64,000 nt of DNA, taken from assembly GCF_021343995.1 (NCBI RefSeq), contig NZ_JAJTTE010000016.1, positions 62,001 to 126,000 of the forward strand. Reading direction: 5' to 3'. Below the pieces are notes generated by a model. That model did no database searches. It worked only from the letters and a program-made list of their open reading frames with translations, and was not told the DNA's origin. A program made the translations under genes and the position numbers. The DNA is from Pseudonocardia terrae. Lineage in GTDB: Bacteria > Actinomycetota > Actinomycetes > Mycobacteriales > Pseudonocardiaceae. The first letter of the stretch is position 1. The number at the start of each line of letters is the position of its first letter. Below, one piece after another: positions 35,730 through 45,089 of this stretch.

Positions 35730-37573
35730 TGGTCGACATTGATGTCCTTATCAGTCCGACCCCGCTGATACTGCTGGGACTGGTGGTCGCCGCGGTTCTC
35801 GCGTGGAGCCGTCGTGCCCGCGGGATCGCTGTCGGGATTCTGCTCATGGCCGCGTTCCCGCTGGTGACAATCGTGCAGGCGCTGTCGTGGCCGTTCTTGG
35901 CTGCGGTTGCCGTGCTCAGCCTGCTGGTCGTGCGGCACCGGTGGTCGCGCTCGTCGTCGATCGTGTCGCGCTGGGGCGCCCGGTCGCGACGGAAGTCCGG
36001 TGTGGCCTCGACCATCGATGTGTTCCGGTTCGCCGGATCGGGCGCGATGCTCCGGAAGGCGGGGACCGTACGCCCGTCGCTCGAAGGTGCGACGCGGCGC
36101 GAGCTGCTGGCGCTGCCGATCAGCGACGTAGCGGTGCGGCTCTGCCGATCGGGGTCGCAGTGGGTGTGGTCGTCCGTCGAGGACGTCGTGGTGACCGTCG
36201 GCGGCCCGCGGTCGGGGAAGTCGGGTTGGCTCGGCGGTCAGATCATCGATGCGCCCGGCGCCGTCCTGGCCACGAGCACTCGGCTGGATCTCCGTGAGCT
36301 GTGCACCCCGTACCGGGAGCGGAAGGGGCCGGTCGTCACCTTCAACCCGTCCGGCCTGGGCGGCGTGCCGTCGTCGATCACGTTCGACCCGCTGACGGGG
36401 TGCGAGGACCCGGTGGCGGCCGCTGAGCGGGCGGCGGACCTGCTGTCCGCGGTGACCTCTCGCGGCAACGGGGGAGACCGCGAGTACTGGGAGCTGCAGG
36501 GCCGGCGGGTGCTGGAGGCCCTGCTGCACGCCGCGGCGCTCGGGCACCGTTCCATGCGCGAGGTCCTGGACTGGACCGCGAGCCCGGAGGCGGCGCACAA
36601 GGAGGTCACGGGACTGCTGCGGCGCTCGCCCGAGCCGGCATTCCGGGTGTCGTTCGAGCAGTTCGTCGGCACCAACGACCGCACCCGGACCTCGATCACC
36701 TCGACGATCATGCCCGCGCTCGGCTGGCTGACCTCCGCGGCCGCGCGCGAGGCGGCCGGGCTCGGGCCCGAGGGTCCGCGGCCGTTCGACGTCGCGGAGC
36801 TCCTAACGACACGCGGCACGGTGTTCCTGCTCGGCGGCGAGGAGTCGCACGCCGCCCCGCTGGTCACCGCCCTGACCGGCTACGTCGCTCGCGAGGCACG
36901 TCGGATCGCGGCGACGAAACCCGGTGGCCGCCTGGACCCGGGGCTGCGCTTGGCGCTGGACGAGGCGGCGCTGATCTGCCCGGTGCCGCTTGAGGCATGG
37001 ACCGCGGACATGGGCGGGCGCGGGGTGACGATCCTGATCGTCGTTCAGTCCCGGGCGCAGCTGCTGGCCCGCTACGGCGAGCACGGCGCGGCGACGATCC
37101 TGAACAACGCGGGCGCCGTGATGGTGTTCGGCGGCACCCGGGACCGCGAGGACCTGCAGTTCTGGTCGACGCTCACCGGCGAGCGCGACGAGCCCGCGGA
37201 CACCCTCGACCCTCGGGGCCGGACCGTGGCGCGGACAACGCGCAAGACACCAGTGCTCGCGCCGGCGCAGATCGCGAACCTTCCCACGGGGAAGGTGCTC
37301 GTGATCCGGCGCGGCATCGCCCCGGTTGTCGGACGGGCGCAGATGGCGTGGCGGCGACGTGACGTGCGCTGGTCCCGGTTCTGCGACCGCCGCCCCCGCA
37401 CCACCGCGCGGCTCGTCGGGCTGGCCGGACGTCTGCCCGGCGCGAAGACGGCGATGGGTCGGCTTGTCCCGGGCTGGCCCGGTCCGGCATTCACCCGCCC
37501 CGCCGTCGCCCAGCTGGCCGGGGACGCACTCGTCGTCGACGGCCAGGTCGTCGAGGTCCGAGAGGAGGCCTGA
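35729..37573 (+). CDS. VirD4/TraG-type coupling protein (conjugative ATPase)
   Basis: 614 residues from the ATG at 35729. Two or three N-terminal membrane helices (about 8-75) are followed by a large ATPase domain. Walker A GGPRSGKS is at 158-165 and Walker B-like LRLALDEAAL at about 405-414. The family pattern continues with AVMVFGGTRD and DREDLQFWSTLTGE. Coupling proteins bring the relaxase-DNA complex to the transfer channel and pump DNA. It is the central transfer gene here, two genes ahead of DUF4913 and five ahead of the relaxase region. Confidence 0.92.
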   Translation: MVDIDVLISPTPLILLGLVVAAVLAWSRRARGIAVGILLMAAFPLVTIVQALSWPFLAAVAVLSLLVVRHRWSRSSSIVSRWGARSRRKSGVASTIDVFRFAGSGAMLRKAGTVRPSLEGATRRELLALPISDVAVRLCRSGSQWVWSSVEDVVVTVGGPRSGKSGWLGGQIIDAPGAVLATSTRLDLRELCTPYRERKGPVVTFNPSGLGGVPSSITFDPLTGCEDPVAAAERAADLLSAVTSRGNGGDREYWELQGRRVLEALLHAAALGHRSMREVLDWTASPEAAHKEVTGLLRRSPEPAFRVSFEQFVGTNDRTRTSITSTIMPALGWLTSAAAREAAGLGPEGPRPFDVAELLTTRGTVFLLGGEESHAAPLVTALTGYVAREARRIAATKPGGRLDPGLRLALDEAALICPVPLEAWTADMGGRGVTILIVVQSRAQLLARYGEHGAATILNNAGAVMVFGGTRDREDLQFWSTLTGERDEPADTLDPRGRTVARTTRKTPVLAPAQIANLPTGKVLVIRRGIAPVVGRAQMAWRRRDVRWSRFCDRRPRTTARLVGLAGRLPGAKTAMGRLVPGWPGPAFTRPAVAQLAGDALVVDGQVVEVREEA

Positions 37574-37575
37574 CC

Positions 37576-38064
37576 ATGACGACCGACTGGCAGGAGCCGC
37601 TGACCGCGGCCGAGGTCGTCGATCGACTCACCATCGCGACCGGGCGGGATCCCGAGGTCGCGTCGGCGATGATCCGCGACTACCTCGACGACACAAGCGA
37701 GCGGCTCGGCGTCTCCGTCCACCGCTGGGGGCTCGACGCCGGCGACGTCGACGAGATCCGCCGTGCTTACGAGTGGGTCGACTATGAGCGCGGCGAGACT
37801 GCAGCTCAGGCCCGTGCGCGAGCGGCCGAGTACGCCGAGGGTTGGGCGGAGATCGCCGGGACGGCCGACGACAGCCCCGGCTATTCCGGTCATGTCGGTC
37901 GGCAGGCCTCCCTCTGGGCCGAGCGAGCGCGCGGCTTCAAGCCGCGAGTCGAGGACGAGGCAGCCCGCGAGGCGGTGTCGGCTGCGACGGTCCGGGACCG
38001 ACCGGCTGCGTACATCGTCGGCGGCGAGCAACAGGACGGCGACGAGGACGGGTGGTCGCAGTGA
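37576..38064 (+). CDS. Conserved-looking protein of the transfer operon
   Basis: 162 residues, two bases after the coupling-protein stop. N-terminal helical part (TAAEVVDRLTIATGRDPEVA) and a charged middle with regular Ala/Arg helices; the end is acidic and disordered. No membrane segment or recognised domain. The next gene begins at a GTG overlapping its stop. Its place suggests a transfer or relaxosome accessory role. Confidence 0.7.
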   Translation: MTTDWQEPLTAAEVVDRLTIATGRDPEVASAMIRDYLDDTSERLGVSVHRWGLDAGDVDEIRRAYEWVDYERGETAAQARARAAEYAEGWAEIAGTADDSPGYSGHVGRQASLWAERARGFKPRVEDEAAREAVSAATVRDRPAAYIVGGEQQDGDEDGWSQ

Positions 38065-38705
38065 TCCCGCCGGAGCCACCGGCGGACGTCGCCGGCCTGG
38101 CACGGGAGGTCGACGGCCTGCGCCGTGAACTCATCCCGCTGCGCGTGCTGCCCGGCCGAGTCGACGAGCTGTCCCGCCTGCTGGCGGACCTGGCCGAGAC
38201 CGTGACTGCGCTCCGCGCGCGCTCGACCACCCCGGCGCCGTCCTGGCTCATGGCACCCACCGACGCGACGACGACCGGAACCCTCCTCGACGAGCTCGCC
38301 GCCTGGCTCCGCGCGATCTACCTCCGCTACCCGGACGCCGCCGAGTCCTTCCCGGACTGCTGGTGCTGGCACCCGCACGTCATCGAGGAGCTGCTCTGGC
38401 TCATGTACGCATGGGCAGCGGCGTACCAGGGGCCGTCGGCGTCGGTCGCACTGGTGGGGGAGTGGCACGACCGCTGGCGGCCAGGGGTCGTGCGCCGGAT
38501 CAAGGCGACGGCCGGCATCTGCTCGCAAGAGAACCACCAGGACCGCCCCGGCTGGCCCGAGGTGCCCACGGGCGCGCCGGTGGTGCCCGGCGAGGACCAG
38601 TTGGGTGCGCTCGCCAAGTGGTGGGCTGATCGCCGCGACGAGCGGGCACCCGAGCCACCGCCGCGTAACAGCGTCACCGGTGACGCGCTGCGAGGCACCC
38701 GATGA
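38061..38705 (+). CDS. DUF4913-like protein
   Basis: 214 residues from the GTG at 38061 (GTGA overlap). A leucine-heptad coiled coil at 10-55 precedes the DUF4913-type block: helix, then FPDCWCWHPHVIEELLWLMYAW, then EWHDRWRPGVVRRI. DUF4913 proteins are frequent in actinobacterial integrative elements and plasmids next to transfer genes; their role is unknown. The call rests on the W/H-rich pattern and context. Confidence 0.68.
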   Translation: MIPPEPPADVAGLAREVDGLRRELIPLRVLPGRVDELSRLLADLAETVTALRARSTTPAPSWLMAPTDATTTGTLLDELAAWLRAIYLRYPDAAESFPDCWCWHPHVIEELLWLMYAWAAAYQGPSASVALVGEWHDRWRPGVVRRIKATAGICSQENHQDRPGWPEVPTGAPVVPGEDQLGALAKWWADRRDERAPEPPPRNSVTGDALRGTR

Positions 38706-39421
38706 GCCGGATGGTCGTGTGGCTGCCCGGCCTCGCCGTCGCCATGGGCGCGGCGGCGGCGACCGCCCACGGGCTCTACGAGGTCGCCGTCGCGTCGCGG
38801 GTACCGACCGGGATCGCGTGGCTCTACCCGTTGATCACCGACGGCCTGGCCCTCGTCGCGTACGCGGCGACGGCCCGGCTCTCGGGATCGGCGGCGCGGT
38901 ACGCGTGGGCGGTCGTGGTCATCGCGGCTGGGCTGTCAGGGCTCGCGCAGGCGATCTTCCTGGCGTCCGACGAGACCCTGGAGGCGTCACCGGGGGTGCG
39001 GTTCGGGATCGGCGCGTGGCCCGCGGTGGCGGCGGCCGTGGTGGCACACCTGCTGTACCTCCTCGCTGAACCCCAGCCCGTCCACGACGAGGCTGAACGC
39101 TCGGGTGTACAGCCGGATGAACGGCGCGTCGTACAGCCCGCAACCGGCGTGCCTGCGGCCGCCGAGCTGGAGACGGCTGGACCTGCCAGACCGGCGGAGT
39201 CGCCCCAGCGCGACCGCGCCGAGAGCGAGGCGCGTGCTCATCGCGCCGAGCACGGTCGGCTCCCGACCGTCTCCGAGCTCCAGGACCGCGCCGACGTCTC
39301 CCGCGGCACCGCAGCCAAGGCCCTCAAAGCCCTTCGAGACCAGCAGACGACTCCACATCCACTCCAGCTCGTCCCGGCTCCCCAGAACCACGAGAACACG
39401 GACTCCAGGACCACCTCATGA
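38702..39421 (+). CDS. DUF2637 membrane protein with C-terminal helix-turn-helix
   Basis: 239 residues. The first 120 residues hold four membrane helices (WLPGLAVAMGAAAATAHGLY, WLYPLITDGLALVAYAA, WAVVVIAAGLSGLAQAIF, WPAVAAAVVAHLLYLL), the DUF2637/Spd-type pattern linked to plasmid spread in actinomycetes. A disordered linker leads to LPTVSELQDRADVSRGTAAKALKAL, a helix-turn-helix that could bind element DNA at the membrane. ATGA overlap with the DUF4913-like gene. Confidence 0.82.
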   Translation: MSRMVVWLPGLAVAMGAAAATAHGLYEVAVASRVPTGIAWLYPLITDGLALVAYAATARLSGSAARYAWAVVVIAAGLSGLAQAIFLASDETLEASPGVRFGIGAWPAVAAAVVAHLLYLLAEPQPVHDEAERSGVQPDERRVVQPATGVPAAAELETAGPARPAESPQRDRAESEARAHRAEHGRLPTVSELQDRADVSRGTAAKALKALRDQQTTPHPLQLVPAPQNHENTDSRTTS

Positions 39422-39441
39422 TCAAGGACCAGACCAGAAAA

Positions 39442-39462
39442 GATGCTTCACACCTAGGCATC
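39442..39462. promoter_or_regulatory. Inverted repeat upstream of the relaxase, possible part of oriT
   Basis: GATGC and GCATC flank an 11-base spacer in the only sizeable gap of the transfer operon (39422-39497), which is AT-richer than the flanks. TGATCAA also occurs twice nearby. MobF relaxases often act on a site beside their own gene. No nick site can be identified by eye. Confidence 0.25.
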
Positions 39463-39497
39463 GTGATCAACAGGGCCGGTTCCCGGCGGTGGGCCGG

Positions 39498-42400
39498 ATG
39501 CTGAGCATCGCGGTCGGCTACAGCCCCGAGTACCTCCTGAAGGCCGTCGCGACGGGCCGCGAGAACTACTACACCGGCGCCGTCACCGAGGGCGAGCCGC
39601 CGGGCCGCTGGTGGGGTGCGGGGGCGGAGAAGCTCGGCCTACGCGGCCTGGTCGACGCCCAGGACATGACCGGCGTCTACGAGCGCTTCCTCGATCCGCG
39701 CGAGGAAGGTTTCCGCGACAAGGACCGCTGGGACGAGGTGTTCACCCTCGGCCACACCGGGCGGCGGTACCAGTCCGAGGACGAGTTGTACGCCGCGGCG
39801 TTGGCACGCGAGCCGAAGGCGAGCCCTGAACGCCGTGCTGAACTCCGGGTCGAGGCGGGCAAGTCCGCGCGGCGGAATGTCGCCTTCCTGGACGTCACGT
39901 TCAGCGTTCAGAAGTCGGTCACCCTGCTGCACACCGCGTTCAACGCCGAGGAGGTCAAGGCCCGTACAGCGGGGGACGAGGTCACCGCCGAGGCCTGGGG
40001 CCGCTACCGGCAGGCGGTCGAGGACGCGATCTGGGCGGGCAACAACGCCGGCCTGGCGTACCTCTCGGACAAGGCCGGATATACCCGGCTCGGACACCAC
40101 GGCGGCGCTGCAGGCCGGTATGTCGACGCGCACGACTGGGTCGTCGCCTCGTTCTTCCAACACGACTCTCGCGAGCACGACCCGCAGCTCCACATCCACA
40201 ACGCCGTCCTCAACCGGGTCGAGACGCCCCAGGGCGACTGGCGCACTCTCGACTCCCGCGCGATGCACCGATGGCGGGCCGCGGCGGCGGCGGTCGCCGA
40301 ACGGACCGCCGAGGAGCGGCTGACCCACGCGCTCGGCACGACGTTCGCCACCCGGCCGGACGGCAAGGCCCGCGAGCTTCGGGGTGTCTCGCCAGAGGCG
40401 ATGGACCTGATCTCCTCCCGACGACGCGACGTCAGCGCCAAGGCTGCCGAGCTGATCGACGCGTTCGAGGAGCGCTTCGGTCGCACACCGAACGGTCTCG
40501 AGCGAGACCGGCTCTCCCGGCAGGCGACGTTCGCGACCCGCAAAGCCAAGTCGAACAGCGGCGAGACCCGTGAGGCACTCCTCGACCGCATCGACAGCCG
40601 GCTGCGTACGGAGGTCGCCGACGGGCTGGCGGGCGTTGCCCGCTCCGCCCTCGACGCCCGGCCGTCTGCACCCGCCGCGCAGACCTGGTCACCGCAGGCC
40701 GTGATCGAGACCGCGCTCGCCGACGTCCAGACCCGAAAGGCCGGCTGGACGCGCTCGGACCTCACTCGAGCGATCAACGCCGCTCTGCCGGACTACCTCG
40801 ATCTCCCGGCGGGGTCCGACGTGGCCAGGCTGCTCGACGACCTCGCCGACGAGGCGCTGAAGTACGCGGTCCCGCTCGACGTCGCCCGGCCCGGCGAGCC
40901 GGACCTGCCCGCCGAGCTCCGCCTGGCGAACGGCCAGTCCGCCTACCAAGCACCGGGCGCGCAGCTCTACGCCACTCGGGACCAGGTTCGCACCGAGCGC
41001 ATCCTGCTCGCGGCCACCGCCGACCGCGACGCGACCGCGCTGTCCGAGGCTGCGGCCCAGCGGTTCCTCGACGATCTGCGCACCACCGGGATCGAGCTCG
41101 GCGCAGACCAGGCCGCAGCCGTCCGCGGCGTGCTGACGTCCGGGGCGCGGATCGAGTCGCTGGTCGGTCCGGCGGGGACTGGGAAGTCGTTCGTGGTCGG
41201 CGCGATCGCCCGCGGCTGGACGGACCCCGTGCTGCACGACGGTTCGAGCGAGCGTCGGGTATTCGGGCTCGCCACCTCGCAGGTCGCGACCGAGGTCTTG
41301 GCGGGGGAGGGGCTTCGGGCGCGCAACGTCGCGCAATGGCTGGGCGCCCAGGAACGCGGCGAGCCGGGGTGGCGACTGCGAGCGGGCGACCTGGTGGTCG
41401 TCGACGAGTCTGCGATGACCGACACCCCGGCGCTCGCCGCTATCCACGAGCGGGTCGACGCAGCCAGCGCGAAGCTGCTGCTGGTCGGCGACCACAAGCA
41501 GCTCGCCGCGGTCGGCGCCGGCGGCGGCATGGACCTGCTGGCCGGGGCCGGTGCCCGCTACGAGCTCAGCGACGCCCGCCGGTTCACTGCGGACTGGGAA
41601 CGGGCGGCGTCACTTCGGCTCCGGGCCGGGGACGAGTCGGTGCTGCGCGAGTACCACCGGCAGGGCCGGTTGCTCGACGCCGGATCCGCGGAGCAGGCCG
41701 AGGCGTCGGCGTCGCGCGCGTGGCTGGCCGACACCCTCGCCGGATGTCGCTCGATCCTGTTGGTCGACACGAACGAGCAAGCGGCACAGCTGTCGGCGTC
41801 CCTGCGCGCCGAGCTCGTCCGACTCGGGCGGGTCCAGGAAGCCGGGGTACCGCTCGGGCTGCAGGGGACCTACGCCGGCGTCGGGGATCTCGTCGAGGCG
41901 CGTGCGAACGGCTGGGACCTGGCCGGGCAGCTCGGGAACCGGCGCGGCCCGATCAACCGGGAGACCTATCGGGTCACCGGGCTGCGCGAGGACGGTGGCC
42001 TGGACGTCGAGACGCTCGACGGCGAGCCGATCGCACTGCCCGCGTCGTACGTCGCCGATCGGCTGGCCCTGGCCTACGGGTCCACGGTGCACTCGGCGCA
42101 AGGGTCGACGGTCGACACCAGCCACGTCGTCGTGACGCAGCGGACTGGGCCGGCGGCGCTCTACGTCGGGATGTCGCGTGGGCGGATGTCGAACACAGCT
42201 CACGTGACCACGGAGTTCGTCGTCGCTGATCCGGCCGACGGGCGGCCGGACCAGACTCTGCGGCGCGATCCCGTCTCGGCGCTCGCCCTCGTCCTCGATC
42301 CGGATGGGCTGACCACGCCGCGCTCCGCGTTGGCGACAGCGACGGAGTCCGCGGTGGAACGCGGGTCGATCCGCACCGCGGCCGAGCTGCTCACCGACGC

Positions 42401-43730
42401 CGCCCACCTCGCCGCTACCCAGCGCACCGCGACGTGGCTCGACGATCTCGCCGCCGAGGGCGTCCTGAGCATCCGGGACCGGGCGCGGATCGCCGCTCAG
42501 GACGGCGCGGCGTCGCTGACCCGCGTCCTGCGCAGCGCGGAGCTGGCAGGCCACGACGCGCGGCAGGTGCTGACCGAGGCGGTCGCGGGCCGTTCGCTCG
42601 ACGACGCCCGCAACGCCACCAACGTCCTCTACTCGCGCATCACCGATCGCCACCGCTTCGACCCGACCGGCACGACCTGGACCGACTGGACCCCGCGCGT
42701 CGACGACCCGGAGTGGCAGCGCTACCTCGACCGACTCGCGTCCGCCGCCGACGGCCGCGCCGTCGAGCTCGGCGAGGAGGTGGCACGCGAGGCACCGCGG
42801 TGGGCGGTCGACGCGTTCGGCCAGCCACCGGCCGAGGCGATCGAACGAGAGGCGTGGGTGTCCCGGGCCGGGCCCGTGGCCGCGTACCGAGAGCTGCGCG
42901 AGCACACCGGCGAGGACGCGCTCGGGCCCGCGCCGAGCCCGGGCCAGGTCGAGGCGTTCGCCGCCTATCGCGCGGCTTGGCGGGCCCTCGGACGCCCGGA
43001 GATCGACCGCGAGGAGATCGAGATGTCCGACGGCCAGCTCCGGCTGCGGGTCCGCGCGGCCGAGCGTGAGGCGGCGTGGGGACCGCGGTACGTCGCCAAC
43101 GAGCTGGCCGGCACCCGTCAGGCTGCTGAGGCTCTTCGGCAGAAGGCGGTGCTGCTGGCCACCGAGGCCGCGCAGAGCGACGAGCCGGATCGGCTGCTGC
43201 GCGAGAGCTGGGACGCCGAGGCCCTCGCCGCCACGCTCGACGAACGCCAGGGGCAGCTCCAGGCGCTGGATGACATCCGCTCGCGCTGGCTCGCTCACAC
43301 CGCCGCCACCCGCGCGGCGGGAGACCGCGCCCAGGCCGAGCTCGCCCTCCGGCACGCCGACGACGTCGAACCCGAGCCGCGGGTCACCGCCGAGGAGTGG
43401 CTGGCGGCGCACCGGGCCGCCGATGCCGAGGACGACCGGCACCGCGAGATCACCGAGGAGTACGAGCTCGACGCCGGCCAGACCGACGAGCACGAGGCGC
43501 CGCAGGACATCCGGGAGATCGCTGCCGCCGAGGAGCCCGTACGCGGTGAGGACGCCGTCCGGGTGCCGTCCGCGGACGAGACCTCCGCAGCCATCGACCG
43601 CGCCCACCGGGCGCTCGCGGAGATCCAGGCCCGCGAGGTCTACGACGTCGCGCGCGAGGCGGAGGAGCAGCAGTACGTGCAGGCCGACGAAGCCGAACTC
43701 ACCGAGGAGGACGCGTGGGAGCGAGCATGA
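39498..43730 (+). CDS. MobF-family (TrwC/TraA-like) relaxase-helicase
   Basis: 1410 residues from the ATG at 39498 (MLSIAVGYSPEY). The relaxase domain is N-terminal: candidate catalytic tyrosines at Y24-Y25 (RENYYTG) and the metal-binding histidines in DPQLHIHNAVLN (H232, H234). A RecD-like helicase follows: Walker A GPAGTGKS at 557-564, LVVVDESAM as Walker B, and LAYGSTVHSAQGSTVDTSHV late. The C-terminal 500 residues are helical and acidic, with LRESWDAEALAATLDERQGQ. It nicks oriT, stays bound to the 5' end, and unwinds the strand for transfer through the coupling protein. Confidence 0.95.
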   Translation: MLSIAVGYSPEYLLKAVATGRENYYTGAVTEGEPPGRWWGAGAEKLGLRGLVDAQDMTGVYERFLDPREEGFRDKDRWDEVFTLGHTGRRYQSEDELYAAALAREPKASPERRAELRVEAGKSARRNVAFLDVTFSVQKSVTLLHTAFNAEEVKARTAGDEVTAEAWGRYRQAVEDAIWAGNNAGLAYLSDKAGYTRLGHHGGAAGRYVDAHDWVVASFFQHDSREHDPQLHIHNAVLNRVETPQGDWRTLDSRAMHRWRAAAAAVAERTAEERLTHALGTTFATRPDGKARELRGVSPEAMDLISSRRRDVSAKAAELIDAFEERFGRTPNGLERDRLSRQATFATRKAKSNSGETREALLDRIDSRLRTEVADGLAGVARSALDARPSAPAAQTWSPQAVIETALADVQTRKAGWTRSDLTRAINAALPDYLDLPAGSDVARLLDDLADEALKYAVPLDVARPGEPDLPAELRLANGQSAYQAPGAQLYATRDQVRTERILLAATADRDATALSEAAAQRFLDDLRTTGIELGADQAAAVRGVLTSGARIESLVGPAGTGKSFVVGAIARGWTDPVLHDGSSERRVFGLATSQVATEVLAGEGLRARNVAQWLGAQERGEPGWRLRAGDLVVVDESAMTDTPALAAIHERVDAASAKLLLVGDHKQLAAVGAGGGMDLLAGAGARYELSDARRFTADWERAASLRLRAGDESVLREYHRQGRLLDAGSAEQAEASASRAWLADTLAGCRSILLVDTNEQAAQLSASLRAELVRLGRVQEAGVPLGLQGTYAGVGDLVEARANGWDLAGQLGNRRGPINRETYRVTGLREDGGLDVETLDGEPIALPASYVADRLALAYGSTVHSAQGSTVDTSHVVVTQRTGPAALYVGMSRGRMSNTAHVTTEFVVADPADGRPDQTLRRDPVSALALVLDPDGLTTPRSALATATESAVERGSIRTAAELLTDAAHLAATQRTATWLDDLAAEGVLSIRDRARIAAQDGAASLTRVLRSAELAGHDARQVLTEAVAGRSLDDARNATNVLYSRITDRHRFDPTGTTWTDWTPRVDDPEWQRYLDRLASAADGRAVELGEEVAREAPRWAVDAFGQPPAEAIEREAWVSRAGPVAAYRELREHTGEDALGPAPSPGQVEAFAAYRAAWRALGRPEIDREEIEMSDGQLRLRVRAAEREAAWGPRYVANELAGTRQAAEALRQKAVLLATEAAQSDEPDRLLRESWDAEALAATLDERQGQLQALDDIRSRWLAHTAATRAAGDRAQAELALRHADDVEPEPRVTAEEWLAAHRAADAEDDRHREITEEYELDAGQTDEHEAPQDIREIAAAEEPVRGEDAVRVPSADETSAAIDRAHRALAEIQAREVYDVAREAEEQQYVQADEAELTEEDAWERA

Positions 43731-43732
43731 GG

Positions 43733-44146
43733 TCAGCTGACCGGCGTCAGGTCCGGTACCGGACCACTGGACCGCCACGCCCAGCGCAGGGTCGCGGCGA
43801 CCGCCTCCACGAAGCCCGGCCGCGTCGCGACGAGCGGTGGGGGAGGAGTGCGCGCGGCCATCGTCTCCGCCGCCAGGAACTCGGCCTCGATCAGCTCCTC
43901 GGACGCAAGGGCCGTCGCCTTCGTGATCGGCGCCGGCGTCGGCATGCGGTGGCCGTTCGAAGTCTCGGTGACTGCGCGGGCCATCCAGCGGCACGTCAGC
44001 GCGACACCGCCCGCGGTCCAGTCGGTGATCCCGCGCTCGCCCTGCGCTCGCGACTGCTCCTCCGCGGCGCTCCAGAGCGCGGCGAACTCCCCGAGGGGCA
44101 CGCGGAGGTTGCCCGGCGGCATGCGGTCGAGGTGGCGCTCGGTCAC
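43733..44146 (-). CDS. Small element protein on the opposite strand
   Basis: About 137 residues if started at GTG 44146; an ATG at 44122 (MPPGNLRVPLGEFAAL) would give 129. Codon bias supports coding: FAALWSAAEEQSRAQGERGI, then VALTCRWMARAVTE and FVEAVAATLRWAWRSSG. It converges on the relaxase with two bases between stops and is the only gene of the module facing left. Helical, no recognised family. Confidence 0.6.
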   Translation of the reverse strand: MTERHLDRMPPGNLRVPLGEFAALWSAAEEQSRAQGERGITDWTAGGVALTCRWMARAVTETSNGHRMPTPAPITKATALASEELIEAEFLAAETMAARTPPPPLVATRPGFVEAVAATLRWAWRSSGPVPDLTPVS

Positions 44147-44204
44147 GCGCACACACCGAGGATCCCATCCAGGACCGACGAGGTCACGGCGCGAGGTGAG
44201 CACG

Positions 44205-45089
44205 ATGCCTGAACTGCTCCGGGCTGCGCTCGGGCACGCTGCGCGCGAATGGCGGGTCTTCCCACTGCGGGCCGGGGACAAGCGGCCGGCCATCAAGAAC
44301 TGGGAGGCGCGGGCCACCACGGATCCGGCGCGGATCCGAAGGGCGTGGCTGCGGGACCCGCGGTTGAACGTGGGAATCGCCTGTGGCCCTTCAGGCCTCG
44401 TCGTAATAGACCTGGACACCTCGGACCACGGCTCGGTCCGACCGGCGGAGTGGGACCGACCCGGCATCCGCGACGGCGTCGACGTGCTGGCTGCGCTCGC
44501 GGCCGACCACGACGAGCCGTTGCCCTGGGACACGCTGTCCACGCAGACCCCCTCCGGAGGGGAGCACCTCTACTTCACTGCACCTGCCGGGTGCCGGATC
44601 CGGAACAGCGCTGGCCGGCTTGGCTGGCTGATCGACGTCCGCGCGGCGGGCGGGTACGTCGTCGCGGCCGGCTCGGTGGTGCGCGGGCGGCGGTACCGCA
44701 GCAGCGAGCACGACGAGGTCGCTCCGCTGCCGCCATGGATCGCCGAGCTCCTGCACGACCCTCCGGCCCCGCGACCGGACCTCGGGCCGGTCCTCGAGAT
44801 CGTCGGCCGCCGTTCGCAGTACGCCGCCGCGGCGCTGCGCGGCGAGGTCGACCGCGTCCTGGCCTCGGGTCGAGGCAGCCGCAACTCCACGCTGAACAAG
44901 GCGGCCTTCGCGCTCGGGCAGCTCGTCGCCGCCGGGCTGCTCCCGGACGGCCTTGCCCGCTCAGCGCTTGCGGAAGCGTCCGCGGCCGTCGGTCTTCCGG
45001 CGAGCGAGGCGGACCGCACGATCCGCTCTGGGCTCACCGCCGGCGCCCGGCAACCCCGCACCGCACCGATCGGGAGTGAACGACCGTGA
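44205..45089 (+). CDS. Bifunctional DNA primase/polymerase (prim-pol)
   Basis: 294 residues from ATG 44205; GTG 44196 is an alternative. Prim-pol (archaeo-eukaryotic primase superfamily) pattern: WRVFPLRAGDKRPAIKNWEA at the start, NVGIACGPSGLVVIDLD with the metal-binding D-x-D, SGGEHLYFTAP, and IDVRAAGGYVVAAGS. The C-terminal third is helical (RNSTLNKAAFALGQLV). It would start replication of the excised circle, with the DUF3987 protein that overlaps its end (GTGA). Confidence 0.92.
   Translation: MPELLRAALGHAAREWRVFPLRAGDKRPAIKNWEARATTDPARIRRAWLRDPRLNVGIACGPSGLVVIDLDTSDHGSVRPAEWDRPGIRDGVDVLAALAADHDEPLPWDTLSTQTPSGGEHLYFTAPAGCRIRNSAGRLGWLIDVRAAGGYVVAAGSVVRGRRYRSSEHDEVAPLPPWIAELLHDPPAPRPDLGPVLEIVGRRSQYAAAALRGEVDRVLASGRGSRNSTLNKAAFALGQLVAAGLLPDGLARSALAEASAAVGLPASEADRTIRSGLTAGARQPRTAPIGSERP

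Noticed and set aside
41610..44168. Minus-strand open frame of 852 codons across the relaxase
   Set aside because: Shadow of the MobF relaxase; only the short segment at 43733-44146, in another frame, looks coding.
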